Positions 1 through 6,101 of a stretch of 13,594 nt of DNA are shown piece after piece (position 1 is the stretch's first letter; every line of letters begins with the position of its first letter). The translations under genes and the position numbers were made by a program. The notes beneath the pieces are model-generated. The model was given only the letters and a program-made list of their open reading frames with translations, was not told the DNA's origin and searched no databases. This DNA is from an uncultured bacterium (GTDB lineage: Bacteria; Planctomycetota; Phycisphaerae; Phycisphaerales; UBA1924). The stretch covers positions 1-13,594 of the forward strand of contig CALKYH010000100.1 in assembly GCA_938003595.1 (NCBI GenBank), in the 5' to 3' direction.

Positions 1-70
1 CCGGCCGGCTGGGACGGGAATGGCGAAGGTGGTAACTCTAGAACGGATATCGGCGAAGAGTGACAATCTA

Positions 71-90
71 CGGATAGTTGCCCCTATCCG
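71..90. repeat. Perfect 7-bp inverted repeat upstream of the DUF1573 operon
   Basis: CGGATAG at 71-77 and CTATCCG at 84-90 are perfect reverse complements separated by 6 nt. No T-run follows on either strand, so it does not look like an intrinsic terminator. It lies about 100 nt before the first start codon and could be an operator for a dimeric regulator or the end of an upstream transcript. A separate 8-bp palindrome, TGGCGCCA, lies at 113-120. The symmetry is directly visible; any role is inference. Confidence 0.4.
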
Positions 91-147
91 AACATCGCCC
101 TAATCTCAAGGCTGGCGCCACATACTCGCCTTGTCAGGACGGGGGGA

Positions 148-182
148 TTGACGGATTCAGGGGGGGGGGGGGGGGGTAACTT
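148..182 (+). promoter_or_regulatory. Candidate promoter with a G17 tract in its spacer
   Basis: TTGACG at 148-153 matches the sigma70 -35 consensus at 5 of 6 bases. TAACTT at 177-182 is a weak -10 candidate (3 of 6). The 23-nt spacer holds an uninterrupted run of 17 G (160-176). A spacer of 17 would correspond to a tract of 11 G. A start about 7 nt after this -10 would fall on the ATG at 189, giving a leaderless mRNA. The elements are weak, so this is a hypothesis. The rest of 1-188 shows no convincing gene. Confidence 0.3.
160..176. repeat. Homopolymeric G17 tract
   Basis: Seventeen consecutive G residues end 12 nt before the ATG of the first gene. A shorter G6 run sits at 141-146. No other run of this length occurs in the window, although it is GC-rich. 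Long homopolymers are slippage-prone, and in other bacteria they cause phase variation when placed in promoters or leaders. The exact length in the assembly may be unreliable because sequencing of such tracts is error-prone. Confidence 0.9.
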
Positions 183-188
183 TTCTAA

Positions 189-920
189 ATGGCTCGCCCG
201 TGGGTTGGACTGAGCTTGGGCGTGATGCTGGCCGCAGGCGTCGGCATTGTCGTCCTCACTTCCTCATCTCAATCTGATCAGGCCCCGCGTTCGCGACCCA
301 CGGAACTGACGAAGAGCATCCGTATTCCGCCGACGGTTTCGCTCGGCGACGTGGCATACGGCGAGATCGTGCCATTCTCGATCATCGTGACGAACGACTC
401 GTCGCAAGACTTGGTCCTTGATCGCATAACGACGAACTGCGGCTGCACGACGACCACGCAGCCGCCGCTGGTTGTTCCGGCTCATAGCGCCTCCGCGATC
501 TCCGGCGACTTCCGCATCACTGAAGATGTCGCGACAACAACCGCGAGCACTGCAGTGAGGCTCGAATCCGAGAGCGCTGACAAGGCCTGGGATGTCGCGA
601 TCACCGCCCAACCGGTTGCGCCGCTATCGACGATTGAGGTCCGGGACGGCGAGGTTCACCTTCAGCTGCACCCCCGCTATGCCGGCGTAGTTAAGGACAT
701 CCGCGCTTATGCCGATGCCAGCGAACGATCCCTGCCCGTGAAGATAGCCGGGGGCAGCATATTCGTTGCCACTTCGGGCGTCGCAGAGCGCTCCGACTCG
801 CTGCAGATGGTCTTGGAGCTCTCGCGGCGCCGAAGAAACGAGCGATACTCCATCGCTCAGGACATCATTTTCTCACATCCGGCCTCGTCGTCCATTCCTA
901 CAGAAAGGAAAACAGAATGA
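189..920 (+). CDS. DUF1573 family exported or membrane-anchored protein
   Basis: A 243-residue protein. Residues 6-24 form a hydrophobic segment after a short N-terminus, acting as a signal peptide or anchor, so the rest is probably periplasmic. Residues about 46-140 match the DUF1573 pattern: a beta-rich, Ig/ASH-like stretch with 'FSIIVTND', then 'TTNCGCT' (C84, C86), then an alternating hydrophobic strand region. The molecular role of DUF1573 is not established; the CGC motif is its hallmark. Residues 145-243 are not recognised and end in a basic stretch (RRRR 213-216). ATG 189 is chosen because it supplies the N-terminal hydrophobic segment; the next Met (residue 13) would cut into it. The stop overlaps the next ATG (ATGA), implying translational coupling to the cysteine-rich peptide gene. 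The family call is fairly secure; the function is unknown. Confidence 0.75.
   Translation: MARPWVGLSLGVMLAAGVGIVVLTSSSQSDQAPRSRPTELTKSIRIPPTVSLGDVAYGEIVPFSIIVTNDSSQDLVLDRITTNCGCTTTTQPPLVVPAHSASAISGDFRITEDVATTTASTAVRLESESADKAWDVAITAQPVAPLSTIEVRDGEVHLQLHPRYAGVVKDIRAYADASERSLPVKIAGGSIFVATSGVAERSDSLQMVLELSRRRRNERYSIAQDIIFSHPASSSIPTERKTE
904..910 (+). promoter_or_regulatory. Ribosome binding site for the cysteine-rich peptide gene
   Basis: AAAGGAA lies inside the end of the DUF1573 gene, 6 nt before the ATG at 917. It is one of the clearer Shine-Dalgarno-like sequences in the window. It supports real translation of the small downstream gene in addition to coupling through the ATGA overlap. Confidence 0.55.
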
Positions 921-1138
921 CCCGTCAACTCAATCGATGGACCCTTCCTGCGTTCAGCGGCGCGATCGGCGCCGTCGCCGTCATGCTCGCATACCTTCTG
1001 ATGCCCGCGGCCGCTTCGGCGCAGAGCGGTGGAGGCTGCACCGAGTGTGTGGCGGATGACAACTGCTACAACGTCTGCGGGAGCTGCCCCGGCCAGCGAT
1101 GCAACTGCAATGCGGCCGGTGCCTGCAAGATTCAGTGA
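917..1138 (+). CDS. Small secreted peptide with eight cysteines
   Basis: A 73-residue product. The N-terminus is basic (TRQLNR), residues about 11-34 are hydrophobic, and an A-S-A motif before Q36 fits signal peptidase I cleavage. The mature peptide would be about 38 residues with eight cysteines (41, 44, 50, 54, 57, 62, 64, 70) spaced C-x2-C-x5-C-x3-C-x2-C-x4-C-x-C-x5-C. It is otherwise Gly, Asn and small-residue rich and nearly lacks hydrophobic core residues. That suggests a fold held by up to four disulfides or by bound metal. Translation is coupled to the DUF1573 gene by an ATGA overlap and has its own ribosome site. I recognise no family. Toxin-like, structural or metal-binding roles are all possible. 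The gene is credible because of its signal peptide, overlap and ribosome site. Confidence 0.7.
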   Translation: MTRQLNRWTLPAFSGAIGAVAVMLAYLLMPAAASAQSGGGCTECVADDNCYNVCGSCPGQRCNCNAAGACKIQ

Positions 1139-1183
1139 CCGTCGCCATCGGCCCCGCCAGTCTTCACTCGTTGAGACCCGAGC

Positions 1184-2143
1184 ATGCAAACAATGACCAA
1201 AGCGGTCATCGCCGCCGCGGCGGGGGTGATTGTGGCCTCGGCGGCATTGGTGGGATTTCGCGTTCTACCCGCCCGGCGAGGCACCGACCACCCGCCTCAT
1301 CCCCGATCCTCGCAGTTCAACCCACAGCTGTTCCGCACCGCCCGAGACTTCGAACTGGAGGGCAAGCGCCTCGAGGACTTGGACGACGCTGAACGTGCTA
1401 GAAACTTCCGAGAAGATCTCTGGAATGCCCGTGTTCGTTTCGAACCGATTCAAAGCGGAATGAGCGTCATCATCCCCGCATGGCGGGCGCTGGTCGAGGA
1501 CGCCTCGGCTCTCTTGACACCAGCCCAGAGAGACGCGCTTCTCGAGGAAATATTCGCTCACGCTCTGGCAAGATCGAACGAGCAACCTGACGCGTTCATC
1601 GACCTCATCGAGTCCCAGCCGAAGTATCGATGGAACGACGGCGAAGCGTCCACCCAGGAGGGTCGCCGGCGCGACTTCCAGATGGGGCTCTTCTACACCT
1701 ATTTCTTAGAACGCCCGATGCCGACCGATGATGATCTTCGGCATCGGCTCTCCGAGGTGTGGGGAGGATTGGCGCAGCATGATCATTTGTTTGCTGATGC
1801 GGGAGTCAATGCGGAAGGCGCCGCGATCATCGTGAGTCTAGCTCGCGTGCCCGCGCAACTCGATCAGCTCGCGCTGACAGGCAAATCTGCGGTGAGCCCG
1901 GACTACTGGACGGCTGTCAGTTTCAGGTACGGCATGCAGTTCAGCCGTCCGACAGTCTACGCGACGGAGGCGATTGCCGTCTCCGGTTCTGTCACTACGG
2001 CGACTTCTCATGTGATCATACGGATGCAGGACGGGCGGTTGATGAACTGGATCACGAGATGGCGCCTCGACGCGGGTACCCAAGAATGGACCATGGACAT
2101 GACCCAAGCAAGCGCCGCGCGACAGGCCTTTATCATCTGGTGA
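1184..2143 (+). CDS. Membrane-anchored protein of unknown function
   Basis: A 319-residue product starting 45 nt after the cysteine-rich peptide gene, with a possible alternative ATG at 1193 (residue 4). Residues about 6-28 form an Ala/Val-rich transmembrane or signal segment followed by arginines (R26, R31, R32), so the remainder is probably extracytoplasmic. Residues 45-200 are mostly helical and charged. Residues 240-310 look like beta strands ending in 'RMQDGRLMNWITRWRL' and a Trp-containing last strand, loosely resembling the end of an NTF2-like sheet; this resemblance is weak. No catalytic motif and no cysteine is seen. The TGA stop overlaps the GTG start of the prepilin-like gene, so the two are probably translated together. 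I do not recognise the family. Its partner is probably one of the neighbouring exported proteins. Confidence 0.65.
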   Translation: MQTMTKAVIAAAAGVIVASAALVGFRVLPARRGTDHPPHPRSSQFNPQLFRTARDFELEGKRLEDLDDAERARNFREDLWNARVRFEPIQSGMSVIIPAWRALVEDASALLTPAQRDALLEEIFAHALARSNEQPDAFIDLIESQPKYRWNDGEASTQEGRRRDFQMGLFYTYFLERPMPTDDDLRHRLSEVWGGLAQHDHLFADAGVNAEGAAIIVSLARVPAQLDQLALTGKSAVSPDYWTAVSFRYGMQFSRPTVYATEAIAVSGSVTTATSHVIIRMQDGRLMNWITRWRLDAGTQEWTMDMTQASAARQAFIIW

Positions 2144-2994
2144 ACGCTCCCCGAGCCCCAGGTCTCACGTTGCTGGAGGCGCTGGTCGCGGCGGGCATTA
2201 TCTCTGTCCTCTTGGCAATCTTGCTCCCGGCGCTCGCCGGAGCACGACGGGTGGCGGGCGTGACAACCTGTCAAGCCGGGCTTTCATCCATCAACGCGGG
2301 TTATGGTCACTACATCGCCGATCATCAGGATCTGCTGCCTACCCACGAGTATCCGCGCGACATCGCTGGTGTGGCCGATCCGATCCTGGTCCCGGAGTGG
2401 GGCGATGGCGGTGGGGGGTGGATCATACTTCCGATCAGCGAGATCACATTCTGGGGCTATCTGCTGCGGCCCTACCTCGTGGATGATCCGAGCATCACGG
2501 TCCTGGGGGCGATAGAATTGCTCTCATGTCCTGTCGTCTACGACGGATGGCTATCAGGCCTCCCGGCAGAACAAGTGGACCAACCGCAGGATCCGATGTT
2601 CAGTCCGCAGCGATCGTTCGCCCACAGTGTCTCGCTCTTTACACGCGCGGCACCATGGAATGGGACCGGCACGGATCCCGATGTCAACGCTATCCACTCG
2701 CCGATCAACTTCGCGAATGTGGCGTTCCCTTCGTCAAAGGCCAACCTCGTCGAGGCTGCGGCGCATCACGAACGGGCAAGAACACGGCTCGTTCACGCCA
2801 CCGTTGAGAATTTCAACATTCTCGCGCTAGATGGTCATGTCGAACGGCGGTCTGCGGCTGCCTCTCATGATCCAGCGGGCTTTGTGGGCTCCCCCACGGG
2901 CTTTGAGGAGCCGCCGATCGCGGCAGACGAGTACGCGGCTCACGGTCTTCGGTTTATCTCCACTCGCGGCGGCCACCTGGGCGCGGATTGGTGA
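2140..2994 (+). CDS. Prepilin-like protein with N-terminal cleavage/methylation motif
   Basis: A 284-residue product read from GTG 2140, which overlaps the previous stop as GTGA. This start gives a short leader (MNAPRAPG) ending at G8, then L9 and E13, the +5 Glu, with a hydrophobic helix to about residue 34. That is the type IV prepilin/pseudopilin signature cut by a prepilin peptidase. In-frame ATGs at 2059 or 2086 would add an unlikely leader overlapping the upstream gene. C44, a Tyr and 'LLP' near residue 65 and 'SCP' at 129-131 resemble the planctomycete-expanded prepilin family. 'NILALDGHVE' at 226-235 is its C-terminal motif, with the upstream His 11 residues before DG, not the usual 9. 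The product is probably a minor pseudopilin or surface protein. No assembly ATPase or prepilin peptidase gene is nearby. The stop lies 12 nt from the convergent pstB stop. Confidence 0.8.
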   Translation: MNAPRAPGLTLLEALVAAGIISVLLAILLPALAGARRVAGVTTCQAGLSSINAGYGHYIADHQDLLPTHEYPRDIAGVADPILVPEWGDGGGGWIILPISEITFWGYLLRPYLVDDPSITVLGAIELLSCPVVYDGWLSGLPAEQVDQPQDPMFSPQRSFAHSVSLFTRAAPWNGTGTDPDVNAIHSPINFANVAFPSSKANLVEAAAHHERARTRLVHATVENFNILALDGHVERRSAAASHDPAGFVGSPTGFEEPPIAADEYAAHGLRFISTRGGHLGADW

Positions 2995-3006
2995 TTCTCG
3001 ACGCGA

Positions 3007-3951
3007 TCACCCGAACCGCCCCGTCACATACTGCTCGGTCTCGGGCAGGCGCGGGTTCTGGAAGATGTCCGCCGTGGGCCCGTACTCGACCAGTCGCCCG
3101 AGGTACATGAACGCGGTGTAGTCCGACACGCGCGCGGCCTGCTGCATGTTGTGGGTCACGATGAGCACCGTGAAGCGCTGGCTGATCTCGTTGATCAGCT
3201 CCTCGATGCGGAGCGTGGCGATCGGGTCCAGCGCGGAGCAGGGCTCGTCCATCAGCAGGACCTCGGGCTCGGCCGCGATGGCGCGGGCGATGCACAGCCG
3301 CTGCTGCTGGCCGCCCGAGAGCGAAAGGCCGGACTGGTGCAGCCGGTCCTTGACCTCGTCCCAGATCGCGGCGCCGCGGAGCGCCCGCTCGCAGGCGTCC
3401 TTCAGCACGCTCTTGCGCTTCTCGCCGTCGATGCGCAGCGGGTACACCACATTCTCGAAGATGGACATCGGGAACGGGTTGGACTTCTGGAACACCATGC
3501 CGGTGTGCTTGCGCAGCTCGATGACATCGACATTGGGCGCGTACACCGGGGACTTCTCGAGGAGGATCTCGCCGGTCACGCGGACATTGTCGATGAGGTC
3601 GTTCAGGCGGTTGACCGAGCGGAGCAGGGTGGACTTGCCGCAGCCCGAGGGCCCGATGAGCGAGGTGACCTTGCCCCTGGGGATGGGCATGGAGATGTTG
3701 TGCAGGGCCTTGGACGGGCCGTAGTAGAGGGAGAAGTCCTTGACCTCGACGATCGGGTCCTGCTCGAGGATGGTCTCGTGGACGGCGGGGGTGAAGGGCT
3801 GGTTGTTGCGGATGGCGTCGATGACGGTGAACTGCACGCCCGTCGCGGCGAGGGACTCCAGGCCGGTCTCCGCGGGGCGGGGGCCGGGGCCGTGGGTCGG
3901 GGTCGCGGGGGGCGTGGTCATCGGCTTCATTGTTGTACGGGCAACGGGCAT
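3007..3951 (-). CDS. pstB: Phosphate ABC transporter ATP-binding protein PstB
   Basis: A 314-residue cytoplasmic ATPase that powers phosphate import through PstC/PstA. Visible motifs are Walker A GPSGCGKST (100-108), Q-loop Q155, signature LSGGQQQR (211-218), Walker B VLLMDEP (231-237) and the switch His H267. The YGPSKALHNI strand (77-86) and the CSALDP D-loop region are typical of PstB. The usual length is near 255-260, so there is an N-terminal extension of about 65 residues, rich in Pro/Thr at 1-30. Internal ATGs at residues 8 (3930) and 11 could be the real start; none has a clear ribosome site. It is the last gene of the operon, 28 nt after pstA. No phoU follows, unlike many pst operons. 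The assignment is secure; the start is uncertain. Confidence 0.96.
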   Translation of the reverse strand: MPVARTTMKPMTTPPATPTHGPGPRPAETGLESLAATGVQFTVIDAIRNNQPFTPAVHETILEQDPIVEVKDFSLYYGPSKALHNISMPIPRGKVTSLIGPSGCGKSTLLRSVNRLNDLIDNVRVTGEILLEKSPVYAPNVDVIELRKHTGMVFQKSNPFPMSIFENVVYPLRIDGEKRKSVLKDACERALRGAAIWDEVKDRLHQSGLSLSGGQQQRLCIARAIAAEPEVLLMDEPCSALDPIATLRIEELINEISQRFTVLIVTHNMQQAARVSDYTAFMYLGRLVEYGPTADIFQNPRLPETEQYVTGRFG

Positions 3952-3979
3952 GGTGCGGGCCGTGGTTCGAGGAATCTGC

Positions 3980-6097
3980 CTAGAAAGCGCCCGTGACGAA
4001 CCGCCGGCGGAGCCGGGCCCGCAGCGAGATGGCGGTCAGGTTCAGGACGGCGATGATGACGATGAGCAGCAGGGTGGTCGTCCACGCGAGGGGGCGGGAG
4101 GCCTCCGAGTCCGGGCTCTGGAAGCCCACGTCGTAGATGTGGAACCCCAGGTGCATGAAGGACTTCTCGAGGTGGATGAAGGGGAAGCGCCCCGAGAAGG
4201 GCAGGTCGGGGGCGAGCTTGACGGCGCCCACGAGCATCAGCGGCGCCACCTCGCCGGCGCCCCGCGCCATGGCCAGGATCATCCCCGTCATGATGCCCGG
4301 CGCCGCGCGGGGCAGGACGATGCGCTGGATCGTCTGCCACTTCGAGGCGCCGCAGCCGTAGGAGCCCTCGCGCAGGGAGCGCGGCACGGCGGAGATGGCC
4401 TCCTCCGTCGCCACGATCACCACCGGCAGCGTGAGCAGCGCCAGCGTGAGCGACGCCCACAGCAGGCCCTTGGTGCCGAAGGTCGGGCTGGGCAGACTGG
4501 CGCGGTTGAAGCCGTGGAAGAACGGGCTCCGCGCCAGCAGCGCGATGAGCAGGCCCGCGGCGCCGATCCACATCAGCCCGCCGGCCCAGGCGATCGCCTT
4601 CATGCGGCGTGACGGCGGCTGCCCCGGAACCGGCCGCGCGACATACCCCGCGATCACCGCCAGGACCGTCAGCCCCAGCAGCCCGAACATGCCCATGAAC
4701 CAGACGCCGTTGGACCACGCGACCGACGGGCCGCCGTCGATGTAGCGCCCGAGCGTGTAGCAGAAGAAGCCCAGACCGAACACGCCGTAGACGATCGACG
4801 GCACGCCCGCGAGGTTGTTCACCGCGATGCGCACCGCCGAGACCACGACGCCCTGCTTGGCGTATTCCCGCAGGTACAGCGCCGCGATGACGCCCAGCGG
4901 CACCACGAAGATGCTCAGCAGCACCGTCAGGAGCACGGTGCAGAAGATGACGGGGAACACGCCGCCCGCGGCGTTGGCCTCGCGCGGCTGGCCGCCGACG
5001 AACTCGCCCCAGCGCGAGAAGTACACGCCCAGGCGTCCGGCGAAGTCCAGGTCGTTGGCCGGCACCGCGCGGACCACCTGCGAGAGCCGCATGAACTCGT
5101 CGGGCTCGGTCTGGCGGATCGGCGCGAAGCGGCCCTGCTCCGGCTCGGTGATGACCAGGCGCCAGCGGGCGTCCTCGGCGTCGATCTCCGCCGCCTCGGC
5201 GCGCACCTTGGCGTATTCACGATTCAGCTCGGCGACGCGCTCGTCGCGACGCTCCAGCGACCGGGCCAGCGCCTCGTCGGTAGCGCGCCCCTCGGCGTGG
5301 CGCAGCTCCATCTCCCGGTGGCGGAGACGCTCCTTCTCGATGTCGTGGTTGATGTCGCCGATCACGACCTCGTTGAGGTGATAGAGACGGCTCCAGCGCT
5401 CGTCCGCGGCGTCGAGATACTCGTCCAGAACCGCGAGCACGGCCTCGGGGCCCTCGGCGATGTACTTCCGCTCGCGCAGCACGGGGCCGTCGTCGGTCGG
5501 CGCGATCTCGCGCGTCACGCGCACCGGGGCCCCGTTGACGGTCGCCGTGCCGGCCTCCTCGAACGCCTCGCCCTCCGCGGGCGCCGGCAGCGCGTCCTGC
5601 AGAACGATCGCCTCCGGCATGCCGATCCACACGCCCCACTCGCGCCGCTCCAGCAGCGTCGCGTGCGCGGGCTTCTCGAGCCTCTGGATGTTGTAGAGCG
5701 ACACCCAGCGGAACGGATCGCCGTAGGCCTCTCGGTTGCCGACGCGGTAGAGCCGGCGCATGGGCCGGCCCTCGTCGTCCAGGGCGCCCTGGGGCATGGT
5801 GTCGCGGGCGATCATCTGCTCGATGTCCGCCAGCTCCTGCCCGATCGCGGTGTACGGCTCCTCGCGAACCGGCACGCCCATCGTGGTGGCGCCGTCGGCC
5901 AGCGTGAAGCGATGGATGCGCGGCTGCCAGAAGGTCGCGGCGCCCTGCACCACCACCGCCGTGAGAAGGCCCGCGATCATGAGCAGGCACACGCACAGGC
6001 ACGCGCCGGTCAGCCAGACCATCGGCTCGCCGCGCGCCGCCAGGGGCGTGCGCCGGACGCGCCGTTGATGCTCGGATTGGGGCGTGGAGGTGGTCAT
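3980..6097 (-). CDS. pstA: Phosphate ABC transporter permease PstA, long form with a large soluble insert
   Basis: A 705-residue inner-membrane permease that pairs with PstC, against about 300 for the E. coli protein. Residues 27-52 form the first transmembrane helix. Residues about 55-380 form a soluble, probably periplasmic insert with a highly charged helical part (about 250-310, Glu/Arg/Ala-rich, coiled-coil-like). The permease core follows at about 381-695. The cytoplasmic EAA loop that contacts PstB is visible at 565-620 (EEAISAVPRSLREGSYGCGA and on to the GAGEVAPL motif). The C-terminus is basic (LRARLRRRF). Long PstA forms with N-terminal extensions are known in Gammaproteobacteria, so the architecture has precedent, but I cannot assign the insert to a named domain. 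It starts 4 nt after the pstC stop, so it is translated from the same message. The permease assignment is secure. Confidence 0.93.
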   Translation of the reverse strand: MTTSTPQSEHQRRVRRTPLAARGEPMVWLTGACLCVCLLMIAGLLTAVVVQGAATFWQPRIHRFTLADGATTMGVPVREEPYTAIGQELADIEQMIARDTMPQGALDDEGRPMRRLYRVGNREAYGDPFRWVSLYNIQRLEKPAHATLLERREWGVWIGMPEAIVLQDALPAPAEGEAFEEAGTATVNGAPVRVTREIAPTDDGPVLRERKYIAEGPEAVLAVLDEYLDAADERWSRLYHLNEVVIGDINHDIEKERLRHREMELRHAEGRATDEALARSLERRDERVAELNREYAKVRAEAAEIDAEDARWRLVITEPEQGRFAPIRQTEPDEFMRLSQVVRAVPANDLDFAGRLGVYFSRWGEFVGGQPREANAAGGVFPVIFCTVLLTVLLSIFVVPLGVIAALYLREYAKQGVVVSAVRIAVNNLAGVPSIVYGVFGLGFFCYTLGRYIDGGPSVAWSNGVWFMGMFGLLGLTVLAVIAGYVARPVPGQPPSRRMKAIAWAGGLMWIGAAGLLIALLARSPFFHGFNRASLPSPTFGTKGLLWASLTLALLTLPVVIVATEEAISAVPRSLREGSYGCGASKWQTIQRIVLPRAAPGIMTGMILAMARGAGEVAPLMLVGAVKLAPDLPFSGRFPFIHLEKSFMHLGFHIYDVGFQSPDSEASRPLAWTTTLLLIVIIAVLNLTAISLRARLRRRFVTGAF

Positions 6098-6101
6098 GGG
6101 G

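Noticed and set aside
2059..2139. Longer N-terminus for the prepilin-like protein from ATG 2059 or 2086
   Set aside because: It would add up to 27 residues overlapping the upstream gene and place the prepilin cleavage site far inside. The GTG at 2140 gives a normal leader and a GTGA overlap.
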